A stretch of 21,903 nt of DNA from Treponema sp. UBA937 (GCA_002293455.1 DBDH01000002.1:19436-41338); one strand, 5' to 3'; positions 6,941-15,428 are shown, counted from the first letter of the stretch. The notes: generated by a model not told the origin, from the sequence alone. Translations and numbers: made by a program.

Positions 6941-7972
6941 ATGGCAAAAGATAAAAACGGCATCGTTCACGCGGAAATGCCCCAGGAGGATGATTTCCGG
7001 GACGCGTCTCTCCGTCCAAAGAGTCTGCGAGAATTTCTTGGCCAGCAGGCCATGAAAGATAATCTTTCAATCTTTATTTCCGCCGCTAAAGAACGCCGTG
7101 AAAGCCTTGATCATCTTTTTTTGATTGGGCCGCCCGGTCTTGGAAAGACAACGCTCGCGCAGGTTGTTGCCAACGAACTCGGCGCGGACTTTAAAGTTAC
7201 CGCCGCCCCGACGCTCGACAAGCCAAAAGATCTCGTTGGAATACTTACAACGGTTACGGAAAGAACCGTGTTTTTTATCGATGAGATTCACCGGCTCAAG
7301 CCCGCTATCGAGGAGATGCTTTACATCGCTATGGAAGATTACGAACTCGATTGGATTATCGGGCAGGGGCCCAGCGCGAGAACTATCCGTATCCCCATTC
7401 CGCCCTTCACTTTGGTGGGTGCTACAACTAAAGCCGGAATGGTATCAAGCCCGCTCATCAGCCGTTTCGGAATAAGCTGCCGTTTCGCTTTTTATGAACA
7501 AGCCGATATGGAAGCCATCATCCGCCGTTCCGCCGGAATTCTCGAAGTTGATATTGATAACGAGGGCGTGTCACTGCTGGCTTCCTCGTCACGTGGAACG
7601 CCGAGAGTCGCAAACCGTCTGCTTCGCCGTATGCGCGACTTTGCCCAGGTGCTGGGAAGCGGCTGCATCACAAAACAAGTCGTGAGTGAAGGGCTCAAAC
7701 GATTAGAGATCGATCATCTTGGACTCGAAAAGTATGACAGGGAAATTCTTAAAATGATTATTGAACGATATAACGGCGGTCCGGTGGGAGCCGAAACGCT
7801 CGCCATCTCCGTTGGAGAAGCCGTCGATACCCTTGAAGATTACTATGAACCCTACCTCATTCAGTCCGGCCTGTTGCAGAGGACTCCCAGAGGGAGGACC
7901 GTTACACCTATAGCATACAAACATCTTAATATATTACGGAGAGATGGTGAAAACCCAGGACTTCTTTTTTGA
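6941..7972 (+). CDS. ruvB: Holliday junction DNA helicase RuvB
   Basis: RuvB is the hexameric AAA+ motor of RuvAB branch migration. Its 343 residues carry Walker A GPPGLGKT at 63-70, Walker B FFIDEIH at 111-117, sensor-1 region GATTKAG, the arginine-finger region SSPLISRFG, and the RGTPRVANRLLRRMRDFA segment before the C-terminal winged helix (ending near RTPRGRTVTP). Length and motifs are complete. GGAGAGG lies just upstream of the ATG. The 3' end overlaps queA by 29 bases in another frame, which suggests coupled translation. Confidence 0.95.
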   Translation: MAKDKNGIVHAEMPQEDDFRDASLRPKSLREFLGQQAMKDNLSIFISAAKERRESLDHLFLIGPPGLGKTTLAQVVANELGADFKVTAAPTLDKPKDLVGILTTVTERTVFFIDEIHRLKPAIEEMLYIAMEDYELDWIIGQGPSARTIRIPIPPFTLVGATTKAGMVSSPLISRFGISCRFAFYEQADMEAIIRRSAGILEVDIDNEGVSLLASSSRGTPRVANRLLRRMRDFAQVLGSGCITKQVVSEGLKRLEIDHLGLEKYDREILKMIIERYNGGPVGAETLAISVGEAVDTLEDYYEPYLIQSGLLQRTPRGRTVTPIAYKHLNILRRDGENPGLLF

Positions 7973-8987
7973 TCTGCCCCCGGAGAAAATCGCGCAATTT
8001 CCCCCTGAACAAAGAGGCATGAGCCGCCTCATGCTGCTCGACAGGAATAATCACAGCCGCAGCCATAAAATAATGAAGGACCTTCCCCGCCTGCTCGAAC
8101 CGGGTTCGCTCCTCGTGTTTAATAACTCAAAAGTGAGGAAAGCCCGGTTGTTTGGAACATCAATCGATACGGGCGCGTCTGTTGAATTCCTCCTGCTTAA
8201 CAATCTTGGGGAAGGCAGATGGAAGTGTCTCGTGAAACGGGCAAAGCGCCGAAGAATCGGAAGCCGCTACCTTTTTGCCGACGGCGTAGGGGCCTCGGAC
8301 TCCTATACGGAGGCCGTTATCGAATCGGAAGATGATGAGTTCCGGTATATCCGCTTTAACCGTGTAATTGACGACGAATGGCTCGATATTCACGGACACC
8401 TTCCGCTTCCTCCCTACATCAAACGGGATGATGTTTCCATGGATTCCGAACGTTATCAGACTGTGTACGCGAAAGTTTCCGGGTCTTCTGCCGCTCCGAC
8501 TGCCGGTTTGCATTTCACAGATGAACTCCTTGAGGAAATAAAAAGTGCCGGCATAGAAACGGCGTTTGTTACATTGCATGTCGGTCTTGGAACTTTTCTC
8601 CCAGTGCGTTCGGAATATATTACCGATCATAAAATGCATGAAGAATCATATTCAATTAGTTTTGAAACGGCGGCCGCCGTGAACCGCGCAAAAAAGGAAG
8701 GGCGGAAAATCGTTGCCGTAGGAACCACAAGCGTCAGAACTCTGGAATCGGCATGGAAGGACAATCATCTTCCCTCGGGTGAGGGCGCTACATCAATTTT
8801 TATTTATCCCGGATACACGTTTCAGGTAATAGATTCCCTTTTCACAAACTTTCACACGCCCGAATCCACATTGCTGATGCTTGTTTCCGCTTTTGCCGGC
8901 AAGGATTTCATCATGGAAAGTTACAAGGAAGCTGTCAGGGAAGGCTATCGCTTTTTTAGTTATGGCGACGCTATGTTGATTTTGTAG
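7944..8987 (+). CDS. queA: S-adenosylmethionine:tRNA ribosyltransferase-isomerase
   Basis: QueA transfers and isomerises the ribosyl part of S-adenosylmethionine onto preQ1 at tRNA position 34, forming epoxyqueuosine. The 347 residues show family landmarks: an N-terminal DFFFDLPPEKIAQFPPEQR, SRLMLLDR, PGSLLVFNNSKVRKARLFG (the usual NDTRV is NNSKV here), HGHLPLPPYIKR, RYQTVYAKVSGSSAAPTAGL, TLHVGLGTFLPV and a C-terminal NFHTPESTLLMLVSAFAG. The ATG at 7944 lies inside the ruvB 3' end and is preceded by GGAGAG. ruvA-ruvB-queA order is a common bacterial arrangement. No preQ1 riboswitch is expected or seen, since the gene sits inside an operon. Confidence 0.95.
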   Translation: MVKTQDFFFDLPPEKIAQFPPEQRGMSRLMLLDRNNHSRSHKIMKDLPRLLEPGSLLVFNNSKVRKARLFGTSIDTGASVEFLLLNNLGEGRWKCLVKRAKRRRIGSRYLFADGVGASDSYTEAVIESEDDEFRYIRFNRVIDDEWLDIHGHLPLPPYIKRDDVSMDSERYQTVYAKVSGSSAAPTAGLHFTDELLEEIKSAGIETAFVTLHVGLGTFLPVRSEYITDHKMHEESYSISFETAAAVNRAKKEGRKIVAVGTTSVRTLESAWKDNHLPSGEGATSIFIYPGYTFQVIDSLFTNFHTPESTLLMLVSAFAGKDFIMESYKEAVREGYRFFSYGDAMLIL

Positions 8988-9000
8988 ATATCGCGGACCG

Positions 9001-9029
9001 TTGAGTTATGCCCACAACTTGAGTATAAT
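9001..9029 (+). promoter_or_regulatory. Strong leaderless-type promoter
   Basis: TTGAGT (9001-9006) and a perfect TATAAT (9024-9029) are separated by 17 bases. The next gene's ATG begins at 9036, six bases after the -10, so the predicted transcription start is the A of the ATG. This is the best of the five promoters of this kind in the window. Confidence 0.65.
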
Positions 9030-9035
9030 GCTTCC

Positions 9036-9314
9036 ATGAAAAAGATTAAACGCTCTACGCTTATGGGTTTAACCATAGGACTGGCAGCTTTGCTGCTGAT
9101 CTATACTTTTTTGCGGACTTTTACCCCCATCAAACTTGATGAATCGCAGGAAAGAATCGCGATAAATTGCATTATGTTTGCGGCTCTTGGAATTTTTGTT
9201 ATGCATAGGAAGCTCGCGGCCGAGGAAAAAAAAGAGGAAGACGCGGAAAAGGAATCGGAGAAAGTAATCGAGACAGATGATTCCGCTGAATCGGATGATT
9301 CGTTCTTACCTTGA
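9036..9314 (+). CDS. Small membrane protein with acidic tail, unknown function
   Basis: A 92-residue protein that I do not recognise. It has a basic N-terminus (MKKIKRS), a hydrophobic stretch at about 9-27 (GLTIGLAALLLIYTFL region), a short polar segment, a second hydrophobic stretch at about 43-56 (INCIMFAALGIFVM) and a highly charged tail of Glu, Lys, Asp and Ser. Two membrane helices with both ends on the same side are likely. There is no Shine-Dalgarno, but a near-consensus promoter ends six bases before the ATG. It has its own terminator at 9331-9360, so it is probably a separate transcription unit after queA. Codon use and promoter make it likely to be real. Confidence 0.65.
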   Translation: MKKIKRSTLMGLTIGLAALLLIYTFLRTFTPIKLDESQERIAINCIMFAALGIFVMHRKLAAEEKKEEDAEKESEKVIETDDSAESDDSFLP

Positions 9315-9330
9315 TAATTAAAGCCGATAA

Positions 9331-9360
9331 AAAAGCCCCTCACGCGAGGGGCTTTTCGTT
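9331..9360. terminator. Bidirectional Rho-independent terminator
   Basis: An 11-base stem (AAAAGCCCCTC at 9331-9341, GAGGGGCTTTT at 9346-9356) has a four-base loop and T tracts on both strands. It ends the small gene at 9036-9314 from the left and pckG, whose stop is at 9368, from the right. Confidence 0.9.
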
Positions 9361-9367
9361 TTAACAA

Positions 9368-11188
9368 TTACGCGTTCAGCCGTTTTTCAATGGCATCAAG
9401 CTCGGCGAAAAGTTCCTTGGGAAGTTTGTCGCCGAATTTAGGATAGTGATTTGCGCGGATGTCGGCAATTTCAGCCTTCCATCCTTCGGTGTCTACGGTT
9501 AAGAGTTCCTTCATGTCATCTTCGCTGACGCTTTCGGGGCGGGTAATGTCTTCGGGCTTGGGCATAAAGCCGATGGCGGTTTCATTCGCGCCGACCTTGC
9601 CCGCACAGCGGTTGAAAATCCACGCGAGAACGCGGGAGTTTTCTCCATAACCCGGCCACAGCCATTTGCCTTCGGCTGTTTTGCGGAACCAGTTGACAAA
9701 GAAAATCTTGGGCAGTTTGTCTTCGGTGCTTTTGTTGCCGATGTTGATCCAGTGCTGAAAATAATCGCCCATGTGGTATCCGCAGAAAGGAAGCATGGCG
9801 AAAGGATCGCGGCGGATAGTTCCGGCTTTTACGTCCAAGGCCGCCGCCGTTACTTCGGAACCGACGATAGAACCCATGAACACGCCGTGAATCCAGCTTT
9901 TCGCTTCGTTTACAAGCGGAATAGTCTTGGGCCGGCGGCCTCCAAAGAGGAAGGCGCTGATAGGAACGCCCGCGGGATCTTCCCATTCTTTTGCGACACA
10001 GGGGCACTGCTTTGCGGGGCCCGTAAAGCGGGCATTGGGATGAGCGGCAGGTTTCTGTTCTTTGTTGCCTTTATCCTGAACCCATTCGTTTCCGTTCCAG
10101 TCAATCAGTTTGCCGGGTGCGTCGTAGCCGATGCCTTCCCACCAAATATCTTTATCTTCGGTCAAAGCGACATTGGTGAAGATCGTATTTTTTTCGATAG
10201 TGTGCATGGCGTTGGGGTTTGATTCCATGGAAGTACCGGGAGCAACGCCGAAGAATCCGGCTTCGGGGTTGATGGCATAGAGCCGGCCGTCTTTGCCGAA
10301 CTTCATCCAGGCAATGTCATCGCCGACGGTTTCAACTTTCCATCCGGGGACGGTGGGAATAAGCATGGCGAGGTTGGTTTTTCCGCAGGCCGAGGGGAAT
10401 GCGCCGGTTACATAGCGGCTCTCCCCTTCGGGATTCGTAATCTTGAGGATGAGCATGTGTTCGGCGAGCCAGCCTTCATCCCGCGCGAGAACCGTCGCGA
10501 TACGGAGGGCGAGGCATTTTTTCCCAAGCAGCGCGTTTCCGCCGTAGCCTGAGCCATAAGACCAAATTTCCCTTGTTTCGGGGAAATGGGAAATGTACTT
10601 GTGTTCAATAGGAGCGCAGGGCCAAACGCCGTTATCGCTTTCTCCCGCGGCCAAAGGCTTTCCAACAGAATGATAACAGGGCACAAATTCGCCGTTCGTT
10701 CCAAGTACGTCCAGAACCTTGGAACCAACTCTTGTCATAATGTGCATGTTTGCCACAACATAGGCGGAATCGGTAATTTCAATGCCGATTTTCGCGATAT
10801 CGGAACCTACGGGACCCATCGAGAAAGGAATAACATACATGGTCCGGCCTTTCATACAGCCGGAGTACAGTTCTTTCATGGTCTTTTTAAGCTGGGCGGG
10901 ATCAATCCAATTGTTGGTGGGGCCGGCATCTTCTTCTTTTTCGGAAGCAATGTAAGTACGGTTTTCAACGCGCGCAACATCCGAAGGATCGGAACGGAAA
11001 AGTACGCATCCCGGCCGTATGGAAGAATTTAAGGGAATAGCCAGCTTTGCATCGATAGTCGATTGAATCATCCGGTCATATTCCGCCTGACTTCCGTCAC
11101 AGACTTCTACGGAATCGGGGGTCATCAGAGCAACAGCTTCTTCCACCCATTTCTTAAGCCCTGCATGTTTAAGATCATTTACGTTCAT
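9368..11188 (-). CDS. pckG: Phosphoenolpyruvate carboxykinase (GTP)
   Basis: This enzyme interconverts oxaloacetate and phosphoenolpyruvate with GTP/GDP, in gluconeogenesis or, in many fermenters, in CO2-fixing formation of oxaloacetate. The 606 residues are the full length of the GTP class. The diagnostic P-loop FPSACGKTN is at 264-272, the second nucleotide/metal motif VGDDIAWM at 288-295, and the substrate segment YGSGYGGNALLGKKC at 211-225. The C-terminal half has the guanine-binding region FGGRRPKTIPLV and FVNWFRK. The start is supported by AAGGAG on the minus strand just upstream. It is a single-gene unit ending at the bidirectional terminator. The ATP-type enzyme is excluded by the P-loop and length. 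Confidence 0.96.
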   Translation of the reverse strand: MNVNDLKHAGLKKWVEEAVALMTPDSVEVCDGSQAEYDRMIQSTIDAKLAIPLNSSIRPGCVLFRSDPSDVARVENRTYIASEKEEDAGPTNNWIDPAQLKKTMKELYSGCMKGRTMYVIPFSMGPVGSDIAKIGIEITDSAYVVANMHIMTRVGSKVLDVLGTNGEFVPCYHSVGKPLAAGESDNGVWPCAPIEHKYISHFPETREIWSYGSGYGGNALLGKKCLALRIATVLARDEGWLAEHMLILKITNPEGESRYVTGAFPSACGKTNLAMLIPTVPGWKVETVGDDIAWMKFGKDGRLYAINPEAGFFGVAPGTSMESNPNAMHTIEKNTIFTNVALTEDKDIWWEGIGYDAPGKLIDWNGNEWVQDKGNKEQKPAAHPNARFTGPAKQCPCVAKEWEDPAGVPISAFLFGGRRPKTIPLVNEAKSWIHGVFMGSIVGSEVTAAALDVKAGTIRRDPFAMLPFCGYHMGDYFQHWINIGNKSTEDKLPKIFFVNWFRKTAEGKWLWPGYGENSRVLAWIFNRCAGKVGANETAIGFMPKPEDITRPESVSEDDMKELLTVDTEGWKAEIADIRANHYPKFGDKLPKELFAELDAIEKRLNA

Positions 11189-11259
11189 GGGAACTCCTTA
11201 TAAAGGGATAGAGAAACACTCTTCCCCAAAATTACAATAGAGAGGACATTTTATATGTC

Positions 11260-11310
11260 TTCAATACGATATACATTAATAGTATTAAAAAAAACGATTA
11301 TGCACAAGGG
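11260..11310 (-). promoter_or_regulatory. Possible pckG promoter region
   Basis: On the minus strand TTGTGC and TACTAT lie 17 bases apart around 11305-11277, about 90 bases upstream of pckG, with a T-rich spacer. Each hexamer matches the consensus at four positions. A small inverted repeat (GACAT/ATGTC, around 11246-11260) lies downstream of it. This is weak evidence, given the AT-rich context. Confidence 0.25.
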
Positions 11311-11368
11311 AATTATTGCAAGAGGATAGGTAATTTAAATTTAACCGCAAACAATAGGGAAAATGGAC

Positions 11369-12559
11369 TCAATATCCTTTTATTTTTCTCCCAAACAGCA
11401 TGTTCTGATAACAGCGCAGGCAGCCCGGAAACATACCGCCTTCACAACTGTGGATTGTTTTTCGGAATTTGTTCGCGCGGTCTCCGTTGTATATTTCCTT
11501 GAACGATTGTTGCGTGATATTTCCCAAAATATAATCAGGATAATCAGCACAGAAATGCACATCGCCGTTGTAGTTAATATTGGTCTGGCACCACGGAACA
11601 ATACAATGATTACGTACAGGCGTTTCAAGGTCATTGTAATAGGTATGCGTCTTTTCAGGATTGAGAACGGGCACGGTAATCATAGGATGACCATAATCTT
11701 TATTGTGAATGCTGCGCAGAATCTCATGAAGTTTATTACCGTCAATACCTAAATTGTACCCGGTATTGTACCCTTCAAGGCAATCGATGTCGGTATCAAG
11801 TTTTTCCCGCATAAAGCGGCGCTGCTCCGCAACGATATTGTCGTTCGTATAGGTTCCCAAATTGAAGATATGTACATCAAGATTGTACTCGCGGCTTGCT
11901 TCCGCAAGATTGGCAATATCCATATAATTTTTGTTAGTGACAACGGTTACAACACCCAAAATGGGGAGATTAGAATTCTGCTTTTTCTTCTCGCGATTAA
12001 TTGCTTTGAAACCGGCGATAACACGGTCGTAAGCGCCTTTACCGCGCATAGCATCGTTTACATCCCGAAAGGCGTCAAGTGAAACAAAAATCGTGCTCCA
12101 TTTATCGCGGACAATCGTTTCCGCGTATTGTTCCATGAGCGTACCGTTTGTGTTGACGGAGACAAACAATCCCTTTTCAACCATGTATCGTGCCAACGGA
12201 ATCAAATCCGGGTAAAGAAACGGTTCGCCTCCCCAAAGATACGTTACCGGTTTTTGCGGAGCGATTTCGTCAATAACCTTTTTCCAAGTCTCCAAAGGAA
12301 GGATTTTTTTTGCTTCTTCCGCGGCACAGTCTTTCATCACCCCTTTGTCGCCGTACTGTCCGCACATAACACAGTGAAGATTACAAACCGATGTGAGCTT
12401 GATGTACACAAGAGCTAAATTCTTAAAGTGATTATAATGATAATCACGTTTGGGGAAGAGCATCGTTTTGCCCATTTTTATGAAACCCCAAAGCATTTTC
12501 GCTGATAATTTCCGTTCTTTGCCAAAAAGCATGGGTACAACTGAAATATTCTTCTTCAT
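11369..12559 (-). CDS. Radical SAM / SPASM-domain protein
   Basis: The 396-residue protein has the radical SAM cluster motif CxxxCxxC at Cys59, Cys63 and Cys66 (TSVCNLHCVMCGQYG) and the GGEP motif at 110-113 (YLWGGEPFLYPDL). The C-terminal SPASM region carries extra cysteines at about 319, 324, 337, 372, 380 and 383, which would ligate auxiliary 4Fe-4S clusters; the NYNGDVHFC and ILGNI signature is typical of SPASM proteins. Such enzymes modify peptides, activate sulfatases or make cofactors. No precursor peptide, sulfatase or glycyl-radical partner lies nearby, so the substrate is unknown. The N-terminal 45 residues are basic and hydrophobic and precede the barrel. The first ATG (12559) was kept; no strong ribosome-binding site is seen. 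It reads toward pckG, 180 bases away, with no clear terminator between. Confidence 0.85.
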   Translation of the reverse strand: MKKNISVVPMLFGKERKLSAKMLWGFIKMGKTMLFPKRDYHYNHFKNLALVYIKLTSVCNLHCVMCGQYGDKGVMKDCAAEEAKKILPLETWKKVIDEIAPQKPVTYLWGGEPFLYPDLIPLARYMVEKGLFVSVNTNGTLMEQYAETIVRDKWSTIFVSLDAFRDVNDAMRGKGAYDRVIAGFKAINREKKKQNSNLPILGVVTVVTNKNYMDIANLAEASREYNLDVHIFNLGTYTNDNIVAEQRRFMREKLDTDIDCLEGYNTGYNLGIDGNKLHEILRSIHNKDYGHPMITVPVLNPEKTHTYYNDLETPVRNHCIVPWCQTNINYNGDVHFCADYPDYILGNITQQSFKEIYNGDRANKFRKTIHSCEGGMFPGCLRCYQNMLFGRKIKGY

Positions 12560-12670
12560 TTACAATCTCTTCAATGTATAGTCTTTCGGAGGAGTGTACT
12601 AAGTCTCAAAATAAGAATCAAGCCTTTGTGAGGGTTTTGTACAATATAATGACTGCAAAGTACTGTTTTT

Positions 12671-12704
12671 TTGACTATTTTCTTCCCGTTATACATGTTA
12701 TAAT
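12671..12704 (+). promoter_or_regulatory. Possible promoter of the aldo/keto reductase operon
   Basis: TTGACT (12671-12676) and a perfect TATAAT (12699-12704) lie upstream of the gene at 12747, but their spacing of 22 bases is longer than optimal. An activator or a different -35 may be used. Confidence 0.35.
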
Positions 12705-12746
12705 TACCGCAGTTACTGCATGGGATAATGGTAATAGGAGAATAAT

Positions 12747-13895
12747 ATGTTATATAGAAAAGCCGGAAAAACAGATATGTCGGTAAGCGTTATTGGTCTT
12801 GGCGCCGAACATCTTGATGGAAAACCTTATGAAACCGTGGACGAAACAATAGGCGCCGCGATTGAGCAGGGAATCAATTTTATTGATGTGTTCATGCCCG
12901 GTCCGGAAGTCCGAAAAAATATTGGGAAAGCTCTGCAAGGCAAGCGGGATAAAGTTTTTATTCAGGGACATATTGGTTCGGTTGATCTGAATCAGCAGTA
13001 CGATATAAGCCGCGATCTTCCCACGTGCAAAACCTATTTTGAAAACTTATTAACGTATCTGCAAACCGATTACATTGATTTTGGTATGCTTTTTTTCATC
13101 GACAGTGAAGAAGATTTGAAAAATATTTTTGATAACGGAATTGTTGATTATGCTCAGTCGCTGAAAAAAAGCGGAACCATCCGGGCGATAGGAGCAAGCG
13201 CTCATAATCCGGTGACTGCCGCAAAACTTGTGGAAACAGGCGTAATCGATTTGTTGATGTTCAGCATTAATCCGGCTTTTGACATGGTTCCGTCAACTTC
13301 GAGCGTTTTTGATTTGCTGGAAAAACCCGCGGATATTGATTTTTCGCTTCAGATGGATCCGGTGCGGGCTCATTTGTATCGGCTTTGTGAACAAAAAGGC
13401 GTGGCGATTTCTGTCATGAAAACCTTGGGCGCCGGAAAACTTTTATCGCGGGAACACAGTCCGTTTAAACAGGCAATGTCTGTGGGACAATGTGTTCATT
13501 ATGCTTTGACGCGTCCGGCTGTCGTAAGTACGCTTTTGGGTTGTAAATCCGAAAGCGAAATTCTCGATGCCGTAACCTATTTTTCCATGACCGATGCAGA
13601 AAAAGATTATTCGGATATTATCAAAACACGTCAGGGTGATTTTAAAGGAAGCTGCGTGTATTGCAATCATTGTCTGCCGTGTCCGTCAAACATCAATATT
13701 GCTGATGTAAATAAATATTTGGATATTGCCAAGCTGAACGAACAAGCAATTCCGCCCAGCATCACGCGGCATTATCAATCTTTGGAACATCATGCTTCTG
13801 AATGCATAGCCTGCGGTTCATGTGAATCACGCTGTCCCTTCTCCGTTCCGGTAATAAAAAACATGGAAAAGGCCGCGTCGGTATTTGGAGAATAG
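12747..13895 (+). CDS. Aldo/keto reductase-fold protein with C-terminal 2x[4Fe-4S] ferredoxin domain
   Basis: Residues 1 to about 285 form an aldo/keto reductase TIM barrel (YRKAGKTDMSVSVIGLG, GINFIDVF, IRAIGASAHNP). Residues 303-363 carry two ferredoxin-type cysteine sets, Cys303/306/309/312 and Cys353/356/359/363 (CVYCNHCLPCP and CIACGSCESRCPF). Proteins with this architecture are frequent in anaerobes and presumably couple electron transfer to substrate reduction. The barrel departs from classic members: Asp47 is kept, but the usual Tyr (around 51), Lys (around 75, here QGHIGS) and His (in MLFFIDSEED) are replaced, so standard NADPH-dependent reduction is doubtful. AGGAG precedes the ATG. 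The alkyltransferase-like gene follows after nine bases. Confidence 0.85.
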   Translation: MLYRKAGKTDMSVSVIGLGAEHLDGKPYETVDETIGAAIEQGINFIDVFMPGPEVRKNIGKALQGKRDKVFIQGHIGSVDLNQQYDISRDLPTCKTYFENLLTYLQTDYIDFGMLFFIDSEEDLKNIFDNGIVDYAQSLKKSGTIRAIGASAHNPVTAAKLVETGVIDLLMFSINPAFDMVPSTSSVFDLLEKPADIDFSLQMDPVRAHLYRLCEQKGVAISVMKTLGAGKLLSREHSPFKQAMSVGQCVHYALTRPAVVSTLLGCKSESEILDAVTYFSMTDAEKDYSDIIKTRQGDFKGSCVYCNHCLPCPSNINIADVNKYLDIAKLNEQAIPPSITRHYQSLEHHASECIACGSCESRCPFSVPVIKNMEKAASVFGE

Positions 13896-13904
13896 ACGAA
13901 AGCC

Positions 13905-14213
13905 ATGACAGAGGAAACCGGCCGGATTATAACGCTTATACAGTCCATTCCCGCCGGAAAAGTTTCATCTTACAGGGATATTGCGAGGGCCGCCGGGCTG
14001 CCCAATGGCGCGAGGCAGGTGGTCCGTGTTCTTCATTCCATGTCGCGGGGACAAAATCTGCCGTGGCACAGAGTAATCCGGGCCGACGGCAGAATAGGGC
14101 TTCCCGAAGGAAGCGGCCGCGAAGATCAGATTATTCTTTTGCGAAACGAAGGCGTGGAAGTTTCGGATTCCGGCAGGGTGGATATGTCAAAATATGCGTT
14201 ACGCGGATTTTAA
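13905..14213 (+). CDS. atl: Alkyltransferase-like (ATL) protein
   Basis: The 102-residue protein is a homologue of the DNA-binding domain of O6-alkylguanine-DNA alkyltransferases. The active-site PCHR is replaced by Pro53-Trp54-His55-Arg56 (LPWHRVIR). That Trp is the hallmark of ATL proteins, which bind O6-alkylguanine lesions without transferring the alkyl group and hand them to nucleotide excision repair. Other conserved parts are IPAGKVSSYRDIA (15-27) and the arginine finger in NGARQV (Arg37). The length fits ATLs, about 100-110 residues. It lies between two oxidoreductase genes on the same strand, nine bases after the first and 27 before the second, so they are probably co-transcribed. 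Confidence 0.9.
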   Translation: MTEETGRIITLIQSIPAGKVSSYRDIARAAGLPNGARQVVRVLHSMSRGQNLPWHRVIRADGRIGLPEGSGREDQIILLRNEGVEVSDSGRVDMSKYALRGF

Positions 14214-14240
14214 TTCATGGGAGAATGCTGAAACTGAATT

Positions 14241-15230
14241 ATGGAAAAAATACCTGTTGCAATTATTGGGCTGGGGAGAATCGCCAGTCTGCTGGAAGAT
14301 GATTCCCTCCGCGAAAAACCTTGTACTCATGCGGGAGCTGTCAGCGCAAATCCTGACTGTGTACTCGCTGCCGGGTTTGACATTAATGCTGAACGCTGTG
14401 CTTTGTTTGCGTCACGCTGGAACTGCGCCGTTTACAGCGATGCCGAAAAAATGATCGAAGAACAAGAGCCGCGAATCCTTCATATCGCAACGCATCCCGA
14501 CACTCATTATGAATACTGCGCCTTAGCTGAAAGGTACAAGATTCCGGTAGTGGTGTGCGAAAAACCTTTGGCGGATACCAAGGGCCGCGCTAAAAAAATT
14601 GCGGCTATTCATAACCGGAGTGTTACGAAAATCATCACCAATCATGAAAGACGTTATTCAGACGATTATGTTAAGGCGAAGGAAATCATACACAGTGGTG
14701 AACTGGGCGAAATAATGAGCATTCGCGGAACCTTGTATATGGGAAAAACCCGGCGGCTTTTAGATGTTCTCTGGCATGACGGAACTCATCTCGCGGACGC
14801 AATCATGTTTCTGGGAAACGGTATTGTGAAACATCGGAAAATGTGCGGAGAATCTTTAAAGGAAAGATCGGGCACAGCGTATCTTTTAGGCGATCTTTAT
14901 CAGAAAAATAAAAAAATCCCTTTTATGATTGAATTAGGCGCCGGCCGGGATCATCTGGTTTTTGAAATTGAAATTTCCTTGTCGGAAGGCCGGGTAAAAA
15001 TCGGGAACGGCATTTTTGAAGTATGGAAAAGCCGGGAAAGTCCCTATGCCGAAGGGTTCCGGTCCCTTGAAAAAACAATTTCAATCTTTGATGGCCCCAC
15101 ATTGTATTTTTCCAACATGGAAAAAGATGCCGTTGCTTGTGTTAAAAATCCGGCGCTTATCCCCAAATCATCCGCACTGGATGGATTTCATGTTATAACA
15201 TATCTCCACGAGATAAAATCCTGGAAATAA
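14241..15230 (+). CDS. Gfo/Idh/MocA-family oxidoreductase
   Basis: The 329-residue protein has an N-terminal Rossmann fold (VAIIGLGRIASLL, 6-18), the downstream ATHPDTHYEY and the family motif CEKPLA (106-111). The C-terminal alpha/beta domain has WHDGTHLADAI (178-188), whose Asp and His match the catalytic region of this family. Members are NAD(P)-dependent dehydrogenases of sugars, inositols or related cyclic polyols; the substrate cannot be read from sequence. Members with the GTHLAD pattern are often found with surface-sugar or amino-sugar genes, but none is nearby. It is the last gene of the three-gene run before the tRNA, and no clear terminator follows. Confidence 0.85.
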   Translation: MEKIPVAIIGLGRIASLLEDDSLREKPCTHAGAVSANPDCVLAAGFDINAERCALFASRWNCAVYSDAEKMIEEQEPRILHIATHPDTHYEYCALAERYKIPVVVCEKPLADTKGRAKKIAAIHNRSVTKIITNHERRYSDDYVKAKEIIHSGELGEIMSIRGTLYMGKTRRLLDVLWHDGTHLADAIMFLGNGIVKHRKMCGESLKERSGTAYLLGDLYQKNKKIPFMIELGAGRDHLVFEIEISLSEGRVKIGNGIFEVWKSRESPYAEGFRSLEKTISIFDGPTLYFSNMEKDAVACVKNPALIPKSSALDGFHVITYLHEIKSWK

Positions 15231-15271
15231 GTTAAGCCTCTTCTCTTGAAAAACTTTAATGAACAAAAACA

Positions 15272-15301
15272 TTGACACTCACCCTAAATTATTTGTATAT
15301 A
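15272..15301 (+). promoter_or_regulatory. Promoter of tRNA-Arg
   Basis: A perfect -35 TTGACA (15272-15277) and TATATA (15296-15301) are separated by 18 bases. The predicted start is about 48 bases before the mature tRNA 5' end, which leaves a leader for RNase P processing. Confidence 0.7.
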
Positions 15302-15355
15302 TTATAAGATAATTAAGATTCCTAAAAAAAGTTTTTGAAACCCTTTGATTCTTTT

Positions 15356-15428
15356 GGTCCAGTAGCTCAGGGGATAGAGCAACTGCCTCCTAAGCAGTAG
15401 GTCGGCCGTTCGATTCGGCCCTGGATCA
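15356..15428 (+). tRNA. tRNA-Arg (anticodon CCU)
   Basis: A 73-base cloverleaf can be folded by eye. The acceptor GGTCCAG (15356-15362) pairs with CTGGATC (15421-15427). The D arm is GCTC/GAGC. The anticodon stem ACTGC/GCAGT encloses loop CTCCTAA with anticodon CCT, and the T arm GGCCG/CGGCC encloses TTCGATT. The discriminator is A at 15428 and CCA is not encoded. It reads AGG codons. Its 3' end is next to the integrase gene and is the probable attachment site of the downstream element. Confidence 0.95.

Noticed and set aside
7900..7944. preQ1 riboswitch before queA
   Set aside because: The queA start lies inside ruvB coding sequence; there is no room for an aptamer and none is seen.
9459..11032. 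Several plus-strand frames opposite pckG
   Set aside because: They are antisense shadows of a full-length, strongly conserved gene and show no family features or ribosome-binding sites.
12574..12786. Plus-strand frame of 70 codons beside the radical SAM gene, considered as a precursor peptide
   Set aside because: It overlaps the aldo/keto reductase start in another frame, runs through its promoter region, and lacks a leader-core pattern.
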